DNA of 9,710 bases, from contig JAWOBE010000079.1 of the NCBI GenBank assembly GCA_046498185.1, forward strand, positions 1-9,710, written 5' to 3'. Under the pieces are notes generated by a model. That model was not told where the DNA came from. It did not search any database and was given only the letters and a program-made list of their open reading frames with translations. A program made the position numbers and the translations under genes. Within the stretch, counting starts at the first letter, position 1. Every line of letters begins with the position of its first letter. This DNA is from CAYXDR01 sp046498185. GTDB taxonomy: Bacteria > Desulfobacterota > DSM-4660 > Desulfatiglandales > Desulfatiglandaceae. Below are positions 1-6,470 of this stretch, piece by piece.

Positions 1-144
1 ATATCACCGCATTCCGAACAACCCGTGCCTCGTTTATAGTAAGCTATCGGAACACAGACAAAAAGTCAAGCATCTCCTAAATTAATACACAATCTAATCT
101 TCTCATCGCCAATGGACGCAAAGGATTTAGCGGGAAAACAGGTT

Positions 145-181
145 TAAAAAACCACCCTTGATCATTTCATGGTCGGGTGGT
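145..181 (-). terminator. Rho-independent terminator-like hairpin
   Basis: Arms ACCACCC (151-157) and GGGTGGT (175-181) enclose an inner stem GATCAT/ATGGTC with one G-T pair and a TTC loop. Read on the minus strand the stem is followed directly by TTTTTT (complement of 145-150), the classic intrinsic-terminator form; on the plus strand only CCTTT follows. No minus-strand gene is visible upstream at 185-634, so it may act on antisense transcription, or bidirectionally for a gene lying left of the window. Confidence 0.55.
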
Positions 182-236
182 CCTTTGAGCGACGTTCAAA
201 ATGCATTAGTTCGTTGGAAGTCAAAATAACCATACC

Positions 237-331
237 CCTCGGGCTCGGGATCGCTGTCGGCGTCGGTATCGGAAGTTAACCGGCGGCCTTTTCGACCCCG
301 ATACCGATCCCGACCTTGAGGCCGAGGCCGA
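237..331. repeat. Inverted repeat of 6-base units (TCGNNN / NNNCGA)
   Basis: The left arm (237-272) has TCG exactly every six bases at 245, 251, 257, 263 and 269. The right side has CGA every six bases at 293, 299, 305 and 311, then 323 and 329, with the unit at 317 changed to TGA. The arms pair as an inverted repeat: TCGGTATCGG (263-272) is the exact complement of 298-307, and the outer ends CCTCGGGCTC (237-246) and 318-327 pair at 9 of 10 positions. The arms differ in length by six bases, one unit. The loop is about 25 nt (273-297). I infer an intergenic repeat evolving by whole-unit slippage; its function is unknown. Confidence 0.7.
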
Positions 332-465
332 TAACGCGGGGATGGTACTTTTCCGAGGTCATCAAAATTCGAAACTCAAGATTAGCGCTTCCACCGTGGG
401 AGAGGCAAAATTCTATTCTGGCACTCCAGGAACGGCAGGTAGTAATCGCCTTGGCCGTGATTATC

Positions 466-479
466 TTGACTTAAGTCAA
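466..479. promoter_or_regulatory. Perfect palindrome, HcpR/FNR-type operator candidate
   Basis: TTGACTTAAGTCAA is its own reverse complement. It fits TTGA-N6-TCAA, the half-site layout used by Crp/Fnr-family regulators such as HcpR of sulfate reducers, which control hcp and nitrogen-oxide or sulfur respiration genes. It lies 155 nt upstream of the siroheme reductase start. AT-rich -10-like sequence (TATTTA at 494-499 or TAAATA at 498-503) follows, which would centre the site about 33 to 38 bases upstream of transcription, roughly an activator position. The palindrome is seen; the regulator is inferred. Confidence 0.5.
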
Positions 480-595
480 TGTCTCAACTCCAATATTTAA
501 ATAGCGTAAGAATCGGCGCGTGTCACAGAAGGATTTCCCATCGCGGTAAGGCAGGACGCAGGTGTCAAACGTAAATGAATTTTCAATCAAAAGGC

Positions 596-615
596 ACCCC
601 TGCTTTTTCAGGGGT
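596..615. promoter_or_regulatory. Leader hairpin before the reductase gene
   Basis: A perfect 7-bp stem, ACCCCTG (596-602) and CAGGGGT (609-615), encloses a CTTTTT loop. It ends eight bases before the GAGGAG ribosome binding site (624-629) of the siroheme reductase, so it would lie in that mRNA's 5' leader. No T-run follows on the plus strand, which argues against a simple terminator; mRNA protection or translational modulation is possible. The role is unproven. Confidence 0.35.
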
Positions 616-634
616 CGCGAATTGAGGAGCTGGA

Positions 635-1327
635 ATGGAACCTTATGTTATTCAAAACGACGGGTCTTACGCACTAACGCTGGAATTTGCATCCGGCATT
701 GTCAGCCCGCCCATTCTCGAAACAGTGAAGCAAATTGTTGATTCGGAGGGCGCACGGCTTCATCTGACGATATCCCAGAAGCTCATGCTTCTCGATCTTT
801 CCAAGGAAGCTGCGCGCAAGGCCACTGAGCAGTTGAAAGCGGCGGGCGCGAATTTTAAATTCCCGAAGCAGGTTTACCAACCAAGGGTTTGCGTGGGATC
901 GAGGTACTGCAAGCTGGGGCTTAAAGACACCATTTCATTCGGGGATCAAATATATGAAAAATACTCGGACCTCGATATCCCCTACAAGATAAAAATCGGT
1001 GTCAGTGGTTGCCGTGCCTCGTGCGCGCATTCGACCCTCGCCGATATAGGTTTTATAGGGAGAAAAAGCGGGTACAAAATATTTGTCGGAGGTAAATCGG
1101 GCATTGATCCGACGTTTGGTAAATCTTTACCCGGCCTTTTCAGTGAAAAAAAGGCACTGCAAATTTTGGGCAAAGCCATCGAAATATACTGTGAGCATGC
1201 GGACCAGGAAAAGCAGTTTCAGAGGCTCTCGCATGTTATCGAAAAACTGGGATTCGAGAAATTTCAGGCGATGGTCACTGACACCGAAGGTGGACCCCAT
1301 TATCAAGACCATATTTTTGAGAATTAA
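635..1327 (+). CDS. Small siroheme/[4Fe-4S] sulfite or nitrite reductase
   Basis: The 230-residue protein has the nitrite/sulfite reductase fold in minimal form: an N-terminal ferredoxin-like half-domain (about residues 8-70), then the [4Fe-4S]-siroheme site with Cys86-x5-Cys92 and Cys126-x3-Cys130 (in GCRASCAH). The size matches the compact single-subunit assimilatory-type sulfite reductases of Desulfovibrio and methanogens rather than DsrAB or CysI, which are much larger. It should perform six-electron reduction of sulfite to sulfide or nitrite to ammonia in the cytoplasm; the substrate cannot be told from sequence. The ATG at 635 is supported by GAGGAG five bases upstream. An FNR/HcpR-like palindrome lies 155 nt upstream. 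The last 15 or so residues (from about 216) lie beyond where I would expect the family to end and are encoded by a DNA repeat found again at 5518. The gene converges with the flavocytochrome gene. Confidence 0.85.
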   Translation: MEPYVIQNDGSYALTLEFASGIVSPPILETVKQIVDSEGARLHLTISQKLMLLDLSKEAARKATEQLKAAGANFKFPKQVYQPRVCVGSRYCKLGLKDTISFGDQIYEKYSDLDIPYKIKIGVSGCRASCAHSTLADIGFIGRKSGYKIFVGGKSGIDPTFGKSLPGLFSEKKALQILGKAIEIYCEHADQEKQFQRLSHVIEKLGFEKFQAMVTDTEGGPHYQDHIFEN

Positions 1328-1373
1328 GGTGTAACGTTCTCGCGTTTAATCTGCCTTTTATAGGATCGGCGTT
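1286..1373 (+). repeat. Repeat module A, copy 1 (reductase 3' tail)
   Basis: These 88 nt match 5518-5605 at 82 positions without gaps by hand alignment. The copy encodes the reductase's last residues, GGPHYQDHIFEN, and its TAA stop, then runs about 46 nt into the intergenic space. The second copy preserves the same reading frame and stop. Similarity ends near GGCGTT, where a hairpin begins here and module B begins in the other copy. Confidence 0.8.
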
Positions 1374-1399
1374 GGCTGGACCGAGGCGAAGCCAACGCC
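1368..1399. terminator. Hairpin between convergent genes
   Basis: A perfect 10-bp stem, GGCGTTGGCT (1368-1377) and AGCCAACGCC (1390-1399), with a 12-nt loop sits midway between the convergent reductase and flavocytochrome stops. Neither strand has a T-run next to it, so it is not a canonical intrinsic terminator, but its position and symmetry suit a shared 3'-end structure that blocks exonucleases or read-through. Confidence 0.45.
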
Positions 1400-1440
1400 A
1401 CCAATCGTGTGAGGAGCCCGATTATATACACTGTGAATGT

Positions 1441-2808
1441 CTACCAGAAGAACAATTCCCGTGAAACCTCACCGGATCCAAGACCGAAAGCCTTCTTGAT
1501 CTCGGCCAGGACAAACGCCTGCATGGCCGGGGGGCCGCACAGGTAGAAGCACTGATCCGCCCTCAGAAAGCGACTTAGTATCTCGGCCGTGACCCGGCCC
1601 TTTTCAAAGCTTACGCTGCCCCCGCTTTCCTGCTGGCCGGGGCGGTCCTTTTCTCTGCTCAGGACATGCACCACCCGCAACGGCATCTTGCTGGTCATTT
1701 CCTCCAGCTCCTCCCGGCAAAAAATGTCCCCGCTGGTTTTGTTGGCCCAGACAAGAACTGCAGGAACAAACCTGCCCTTTAACAGCAAATGTCTCAGCAG
1801 GCTTAAAAACGGCGTAACACCGACGCCACCGGCTATAAGGGCCAGGGAGGCACAGTCCTCCGCACCCGCGCAAAATACACCGTAAGGTCCTTCGCAACGC
1901 ACCTCCGACCCCTGGTCGATTTGGTGGATGTTCCGTGTGAACCGCCCGGCCTGCTTTATTGTAAAGCGAAGTTCCACCTCTTCCGGCGCACCTGAGATGG
2001 TAAAAGGATGAGGCTCACTGAATCCTCTGCCCCCGGGAATCCGCAAAAGTGCGAATTGGCCCGCTCGGCGAAGGGCTAGATCTCCAGGACCATCCACCAC
2101 ATCCAAATAGAGCGACCTTGTATCATGGTTTTCCGGAACCACCCTCGAAACGCGGCAAACAGCGCGCCGATTGCCATAACGCACTTCGAAGAGCCGCATG
2201 ATGAGAGCAAGGGCCGTCGCTGCAGCCAGAATCACAAGAACCTGGACACGGGGGGGATCGCCCATCGTGCTCCCCCGGAATCCAGCATGTAAAAGCCCCA
2301 GCGGAACAGCGGCATATACAATTAGGTGAACAGGCTTCCACATACGGAAGGAAAAACGGAATCGAACACCCAGAAAGGCCAGGATTCCCGCCGTAATCAG
2401 CATAAGCAGTGCCAGGCGGCCGACAACCATTTCCCAGATTTCCGTTGTCAAAAGGGCCGCACTCACCAGTTCCGGGCCGCCGATGATATAGAAACGCAGA
2501 AACTGAAGGAGAACATGACCGAGCAGCAGACCTGCGGCAACCACGCCTAAGGGTTTGTGGAATCGAAGCATTCTGTCCAGGCCCACAGATCGCTCCACCA
2601 GGGGGTTACGGCTGCCAAGGAATACCACAATCACTAAAAGTACGATACCGTTCTGGGCCAGAACAGAACTTATGGCTCCGGCCATACCGGGTAAGCTCAT
2701 TGAAGCCGCAGCCGGCATAAACCGGGCGAACCAGAACCCTGTCAACACGGTAGCGGGCAGGATGGCAAAGAAAAGCAGCAGCCTGGGCGGAAGGCCTTTC
2801 ATATGCAC
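1441..2808 (-). CDS. Ferric-reductase-like transmembrane flavocytochrome (FNR-type)
   Basis: The 455-residue inner-membrane protein has an N-terminal half with about six hydrophobic segments (residues 9-210). Paired histidines, His84 (FHKPLG) and His98 on one helix pair and His161 (WKPVHLIVY) and His174 on another, match heme ligands of the ferric reductase-like/NOX membrane domain. The C-terminal half is an FNR-type module: FAD motif HPFTIS (267-272), nucleotide-binding GGVGVTP (327-333), CGPPAM (424-429) and a terminal aromatic (FFW). It would move electrons from cytoplasmic NAD(P)H through FAD and heme across the membrane. The start is the GTG at 2808, or the ATG two codons later; the ribosome site is weak. 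It lies 11 nt after the cytochrome c gene, so the two are probably co-transcribed and the cytochrome is the likely periplasmic partner. The final acceptor is unknown. Confidence 0.85.
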   Translation of the reverse strand: MHMKGLPPRLLLFFAILPATVLTGFWFARFMPAAASMSLPGMAGAISSVLAQNGIVLLVIVVFLGSRNPLVERSVGLDRMLRFHKPLGVVAAGLLLGHVLLQFLRFYIIGGPELVSAALLTTEIWEMVVGRLALLMLITAGILAFLGVRFRFSFRMWKPVHLIVYAAVPLGLLHAGFRGSTMGDPPRVQVLVILAAATALALIMRLFEVRYGNRRAVCRVSRVVPENHDTRSLYLDVVDGPGDLALRRAGQFALLRIPGGRGFSEPHPFTISGAPEEVELRFTIKQAGRFTRNIHQIDQGSEVRCEGPYGVFCAGAEDCASLALIAGGVGVTPFLSLLRHLLLKGRFVPAVLVWANKTSGDIFCREELEEMTSKMPLRVVHVLSREKDRPGQQESGGSVSFEKGRVTAEILSRFLRADQCFYLCGPPAMQAFVLAEIKKAFGLGSGEVSRELFFW

Positions 2809-2819
2809 GGAAAACCGGC

Positions 2820-3110
2820 CTAAAGGTCCTTGCCGGACTCCAGAGTGGAAAGGAATTTAACGATGATCTCCTTTTCCGAATCCGTCACCCTGGCACCTTT
2901 CTTCTGCATCCGGGTCACGTATTCATCCCATTCGCCGGCGTTGTACTCTCCGATTTTTCTCTTGACCCTGTTCAGGTTGTGACAGGCAGTACATCGCTCT
3001 TGCAAAAGCACCCTGCCCTCTCCGTATTGTTCAGCTACCGCATCGGGTACCATGGAAACCAGGAAACCGACCGCAACAATTCCCAAAACCGAAGATATAG
3101 GCGTTCTCAT
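2820..3110 (-). CDS. Exported monoheme cytochrome c
   Basis: The 96-residue precursor has an N-terminal signal peptide (about residues 1-26, ending AVA), leaving a mature protein of about 70 residues. One heme-attachment motif, CTACH (40-44), gives covalent heme with His44 as proximal ligand; Met68 in VTRMQKKG is a plausible distal ligand. It is short for class I cytochrome c but has the expected C-terminal helix (SEKEIIVKFLSTL). The ATG is preceded by GGAA at suitable distance. It is the first gene of a two-gene minus-strand unit with the flavocytochrome, so it should shuttle electrons in the periplasm to or from that membrane reductase. The promoter must lie in 3111-3200, overlapping the end of a decayed plus-strand gene. 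Confidence 0.85.
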   Translation of the reverse strand: MRTPISSVLGIVAVGFLVSMVPDAVAEQYGEGRVLLQERCTACHNLNRVKRKIGEYNAGEWDEYVTRMQKKGARVTDSEKEIIVKFLSTLESGKDL

Positions 3111-3180
3111 AATGTATTCCTTTCAATTCGAAAGCGCGGGCTGTCTCTCAATAAATAAAACCATAAAAAAAACGGCCCGC

Positions 3181-3366
3181 GACCCTGAACAAACCGAGGA
3201 TTGAATTGCAGGGAATTGGGCCAGGGTAGAAATCACCCCGGTTGACCTTGTAAATTTATCCGAATTGAACTCAGAACGAAATCTGATATTTTACTGTCGC
3301 AGCGGTAAACGGTCGATGGCGACAGTCACGTTGGCTCTCGAAGAGGGCGCTACGGTAACTGAATAA
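3181..3366 (+). pseudogene. Rhodanese-like gene remnant
   Basis: Reading the frame ending at TAA 3364-3366 gives an active-site loop YCRSGKRS (Cys codon at 3295-3297), the hallmark C-R-x-G-x-R-S of single-domain rhodaneses (sulfur or thiosulfate transfer). Before it comes a plausible preceding strand (SERNLIFYC) and after it a helix start (MATVTLALEEGA). Upstream, RDPEQTED resembles the loop before the usual GHIPGA segment, but the frame is cut by TGA at 3202-3204, and there is no start codon. The piece also ends early, lacking the last part of the fold. I read it as a degraded, truncated gene whose left part was replaced by the cytochrome promoter region. Confidence 0.6.
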
Positions 3367-3413
3367 AATCAACGTGGACGGTTTTAGTAGTCAGACCATT
3401 CAAAATTAGGTAA

Positions 3414-3449
3414 AGACGGATGATCAAGATATGCTTTGGCTCATCGTCT
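3414..3449 (+). promoter_or_regulatory. Leader hairpin upstream of the DUF3352/pilin fusion gene
   Basis: AGAC plus GATGA (3414-3423, with one bulged G) can pair with TCATC-GTCT (3441-3449) around a 17-nt loop. It ends 21 nt before the AGGAGG ribosome site at 3471-3476. No T-run follows. It may be a 5' leader structure, but chance cannot be excluded. Confidence 0.25.
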
Positions 3450-3482
3450 CAGAATGACTATCCAAAAAAAAGGAGGGACCCC

Positions 3483-5519
3483 ATGTTGATTAGAATTTTT
3501 TGGATTGCTATTTTCCTGAGCACCATACTTTCACCCCCCGCAGCGAATGCAAAAATTTCGCAGGAACCCCAATTGCGGAAAATGATTTCGGCCGACACTT
3601 TGGGATATATCCGTCTTCCAAACCTGTGGGGAATACTTTCGGCTCCAAAAGGCAATATTTTTGACGGCGTTTTGAAAAACGAGGAACATGCGCGCATAAT
3701 CACATCCGTCAAAGAAGCGATGGGTAAACAGTTTCTTAATTTGGCCGATCCGAAATGGTCGCCTGTGATCGAAACGGTTTTTTCCCAGTTGACGTCTCCC
3801 ATAGAGTTGGCTCTGGAAATGCCCGAAGGTCAGCCACTTCAGACAGCCACCCTCCTGATTTCAGCAACCCTTTCCAGTGATTCTCTTGAAGGATTCAAGG
3901 TCTTTTTAACCAGACTTGCCGAAAACAGCCCTGATTTGAACCTCTTGAGTGAAGGCTCACCCGATGGCTATGCCATCCTGACGGCCCGGGATATGCCCAT
4001 TTTCGTTCAGTATGATGCAGATAGGAAGCTATTTCGGGCAATGATCGGTATGTCCGCCAACGAGGCGATTTTTAAGGATCGGCTCACCAAAATGACGCCC
4101 ATTGAAGCGCATCCCATGTATCCGTTTGAAAACGAAATAGACGAAAGCCGACAGGGGTTCTTTGCATGGCTCAATGCTGCGAAAATTATGCCCACGATAA
4201 AGGCTTCCATGCCTCCGGGCGATCTCGAGGTCATGGAAAAATGGGGCTTGACGAACGTTCGCAGCATTGCCCTGGGATGGGGCGTGAGCAAGGGTAAAGG
4301 CCGTCTTAGATTGAGCATCGATGCACCAAAAACGGGCTACAGGAACCTTTTCCCGAACATCGAGAACAATTTCAGCCTGTGGGCCTCGGGCATTCCGGAA
4401 ACCGTTGCCACCATATCTTTGCCGCTGAAGGAAATCAGCCGGGCATTTAAAACCCTTGCTGAGGAAGAGAACATTCCTGAATTTCGGTTCCTCCAAGAAG
4501 TGGACGACGCTTGTCAGAAATATTTTGAAATGCCGTTGGGCAATGTCCTGGGAGCATTCGGTCCCGAAATGATCCTCTTCAGGGATGAAATCGACACGTT
4601 TTTGGCCTTGCAAATCGGAAACAGGGAAGAAATGAACCGTCTTTTGACGAATATCTCGAAACATCCGGATACATCCCTGCTGATCCACGAAAAGGATGGC
4701 AGGCGATACTGGCATCTCCGGCTGCCTTCCATTTTTTCCCCGATGAGTGAGGAGGAGGTGTCCCGTACTTCCGAGCGAGTGGCATTCGGAATCCTCAGTG
4801 CAATCAAGACCCATCTTTTCTGGACGGAAGACGGCGACTATCTCGTTTTTGCCTCGGCCCCACAGGCGCTTTTCGACAGGGCGGGTTTTCTAGAGCGTGT
4901 TCCAATCAAATCGTGGATCGACAAAACCCAGGATTCACAACACGCCGTGTTGAGTCTTTCTACCCGGCTTTCGGGCGTTCCGTCGAAAGTGTATTATACA
5001 TACCTGCGATTTCTATGCCTCCTGGGCGACATTGCCGGTCATCCGGTCGATCTTTTCGGTCTTCCTTCAGCCAGGCAGGCCAACCTTCCCTTAAAAGGCA
5101 TTTACGGTTTCCAGATAGGTTGGACCGACCCGGTTGTATCCCTTTCCCTCACTTTTGAAAACAATCCCCTCGAATTCCTTGTGGGACAGAATGCTTCCGC
5201 GGCCATTGCCGCAACAGGCGTGATAGCGGCGGTCGCGATCCCCAACTTAATGGCCTACAGAACCCGAGCCTGCGATGCCACAGCGAATGCAGACATTAAA
5301 AATGCGTACATGGCCGCGCAGACTTATTTTATCGACTATCCAAATGAAACTGTTACGATTGAGAATCTTAAGCAGATGGGTTATCGCCCCAGTGAAGGGG
5401 TGGTTCTGGCCATCGAAGACGGGGGTCAGAATACCCTGAAAATGGCATGTTACCATAGAAAGGGAAAGACAGTTTATCTAATTGATTCGACGGGAAACAT
5501 AGATAAATCAGAAAGATGA
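3483..5519 (+). CDS. Exported DUF3352-like protein with pilin-like C-terminal domain
   Basis: I choose the ATG at 3483 because AGGAGG (3471-3476) stands six bases before it and the protein then starts with a clean signal peptide (MLIRIFWIAIFLS..., ending ANA about residue 22). The in-frame ATG at 3420 would add 21 polar residues. The 678-residue product has a long body without recognised catalytic motifs, resembling DUF3352-type periplasmic proteins (opening ISADTLGYIRLPN). From about residue 570 a different domain starts: helix IAATGVIAAVAIPNLMAYR, then an alpha/beta part (DIKNAYMAAQTYFIDYP, VYLIDSTGNI), matching the helix and head of deltaproteobacterial type IV pilins/pseudopilins. The pilin leader (GFTLIE) is missing: Glu5 aligns with Asn and no G-F precedes it, so prepilin peptidase should not cut. 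It is likely anchored in the inner membrane. Function unknown. Confidence 0.75.
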   Translation: MLIRIFWIAIFLSTILSPPAANAKISQEPQLRKMISADTLGYIRLPNLWGILSAPKGNIFDGVLKNEEHARIITSVKEAMGKQFLNLADPKWSPVIETVFSQLTSPIELALEMPEGQPLQTATLLISATLSSDSLEGFKVFLTRLAENSPDLNLLSEGSPDGYAILTARDMPIFVQYDADRKLFRAMIGMSANEAIFKDRLTKMTPIEAHPMYPFENEIDESRQGFFAWLNAAKIMPTIKASMPPGDLEVMEKWGLTNVRSIALGWGVSKGKGRLRLSIDAPKTGYRNLFPNIENNFSLWASGIPETVATISLPLKEISRAFKTLAEEENIPEFRFLQEVDDACQKYFEMPLGNVLGAFGPEMILFRDEIDTFLALQIGNREEMNRLLTNISKHPDTSLLIHEKDGRRYWHLRLPSIFSPMSEEEVSRTSERVAFGILSAIKTHLFWTEDGDYLVFASAPQALFDRAGFLERVPIKSWIDKTQDSQHAVLSLSTRLSGVPSKVYYTYLRFLCLLGDIAGHPVDLFGLPSARQANLPLKGIYGFQIGWTDPVVSLSLTFENNPLEFLVGQNASAAIAATGVIAAVAIPNLMAYRTRACDATANADIKNAYMAAQTYFIDYPNETVTIENLKQMGYRPSEGVVLAIEDGGQNTLKMACYHRKGKTVYLIDSTGNIDKSER

Positions 5520-5559
5520 AGGTGGACCCCATTATCAAGACCATTTTTTTGAAAATTAA
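5518..5559 (+). pseudogene. Duplicated 3' tail of the siroheme reductase gene
   Basis: Fourteen codons read EGGPHYQDHFFEN and TAA, the same as the end of the reductase at 635-1327 except Phe for Ile. The fragment starts on the last two bases of the preceding gene's TGA stop and has no reading frame of its own. The upstream reductase sequence is absent, so only the tail and the flanking non-coding 46 nt were copied, or both loci received the same repeat. Confidence 0.65.
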
Positions 5560-5605
5560 GGTGTAAGGTTCTCGTGTTTAATCTGCCTTTTATAGGGTCG
5601 GTGTT
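5518..5605 (+). repeat. Repeat module A, copy 2
   Basis: This 88-nt copy matches 1286-1373 at 82/88 positions. Here module A runs directly into module B (5595-5696), overlapping it by about ten bases (GGGTCGGTGTT), so the two may be parts of one longer element that is split at the other loci. Confidence 0.8.
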
Positions 5606-5696
5606 AGGGAAGCGGGAGCCGGTGATTGCTTGAATTTTTTGGCATATAGAAAATAATTCAATCGGTTATGGGTCGCTTAACCCACTGCCCTGCTCC
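5595..5696 (+). repeat. Repeat module B, copy 1
   Basis: The first 66 bases match 8352-8417 at 59 positions without gaps, including the identical block TTGGCATATAGAAAATAATT. The next 26 match at 19, and both end in CCCTGCTCC, with about seven more bases in the other copy. The ends are weakly complementary (GGGAGCCGG and CCCTGCTCC), less so than in copy 2. Confidence 0.75.
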
Positions 5697-5750
5697 TTGC
5701 CCATCGAATGACGGCACGGAGACTGCCGATCAAGGCGGTAGAATAGAAAA

Positions 5751-5933
5751 ATGGAGCGAAGAATCGAACAACTGAAAATTGAACTGGAGCTGGCGTATGA
5801 ATCAGCAAAATTCGAACGCCGGCATATGACACGAACTCTGCTGCCCGGCTCGGTATGGCGACGAAGGAATGTTTCAGGCGCTAGAACCGGATTGGCAGGG
5901 ACCCGTGTAGCGAGAAACGAGGTAAATTCGTGA
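5751..5933 (+). CDS. Weak small ORF, possible remnant
   Basis: The 60-residue frame opens with a charged helical stretch (MERRIEQLKIELELAYESAK) and then turns Arg-rich and low in order, as a frame-shifted or non-coding tail would. There is no good ribosome site. I do not recognise it. The only point in its favour is that its TGA overlaps the GTG start of the next frame (5930), a translational-coupling arrangement. The start of a decayed gene is the best alternative. Confidence 0.25.
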   Translation: MERRIEQLKIELELAYESAKFERRHMTRTLLPGSVWRRRNVSGARTGLAGTRVARNEVNS

Positions 5934-6172
5934 GTGAGGTGCTGGATACATATTTCCTGTCCACGGGAATCCCGGAACGGTTGCAGGGAATCGTGAAGGG
6001 ATGCTGGGGCAACGTGGAAGGCCTTGTGGCGGTTGATATGGGTTCCCGGGCGGCTATCCTTTCAGCGGTTCTATGGTTCGCGTTTTGCCAAAAATTGCCT
6101 CTATCAAACAAAAAAATGGGCCAGGGCATCACTCGGTGCCCAGCCCGGTTGTGGATGTTGAAACCTGGATAA
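5930..6172 (+). CDS. Weak small ORF, unknown
   Basis: The 80-residue frame starts at GTG 5930, with GAGG eight bases upstream, and overlaps the stop of the preceding frame. The first 50 or so residues look protein-like (GIPERLQGIVKGCWGNVEG, then a hydrophobic AAILSAVLWFAF), and the end is unstructured. I recognise no family. A minus-strand frame of 115 residues over 5881-6228 looks less protein-like. It could be a decayed gene. Confidence 0.25.
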   Translation: MSEVLDTYFLSTGIPERLQGIVKGCWGNVEGLVAVDMGSRAAILSAVLWFAFCQKLPLSNKKMGQGITRCPARLWMLKPG

Positions 6173-6374
6173 CCTACCCTATTTTCAGGGAAGATCAAAT
6201 TTTTTTTACGTAAAGTGTCGAGAATCATACACGTTCAGCAGCGGCTGGATTTGCGGGTGTTCCTAAGCAACACAGGGACCCCATTTTTCCATGTGCTATT
6301 GTTCTCGGCGTCGTGAAAGACCAACTGCTGCGTTACACTTCATCCTTTGTCGCTGCAGAGTGTGATAAGTGCAC

Positions 6375-6420
6375 CTCACCCCCCCCAGGATCCGTTCCGC
6401 AATGCGGGGGAGAGCTTTTT
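6375..6420 (+). terminator. C-rich terminator-like hairpin
   Basis: CTCACCCCC (from 6375) can pair with GGGGGAGAG (6406-6414) with one A-A mismatch; an inner CCGC/GCGG pairing is an alternative. C and then TTTTT (6416-6420) follow on the plus strand. The left arm contains a run of eight C (6379-6386). It would end plus-strand transcription 51 nt before the convergent gene's stop. Confidence 0.4.
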
Positions 6421-6470
6421 ACAAGGCCTTCTCATTGTTGAGTTTTTACAATACCGCAAAAATAGACCTC

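Larger units (their letters stand above)
5697..6470. other. Gene-poor stretch
   Basis: Apart from the two weak coupled frames at 5751-6172, I see no gene here. It contains a GGGCATC/GGTGCCC hairpin (6124-6141), a perfect palindrome TTTACGTAAA (6205-6214) after a T-run, and a C-rich terminator-like hairpin near 6375-6420. The mixed base composition and short broken frames suggest eroding sequence. Confidence 0.5.

Noticed and set aside
210..500. Open frame of 96 codons across the period-6 repeat, with ATG at 342 giving 52 residues
   Set aside because: No ribosome site or upstream start, part of it is the acidic reading of a DNA repeat, and it runs through the regulatory palindrome; likely chance.
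3120..3134. CTTTC-N5-GAAAG inverted repeat by the cytochrome start
   Set aside because: Short arms overlapping the ribosome site region; likely chance rather than an operator.
4029..4814. 261-codon minus-strand frame inside the large exported-protein gene
   Set aside because: Antisense shadow: the plus-strand gene has a clear ribosome site, signal peptide and domain ending, and this frame is rich in chance Cys/His/Arg.
6205..6214. TTTACGTAAA palindrome
   Set aside because: Ten bases in AT-rich DNA with no gene oriented to use it; expected by chance.
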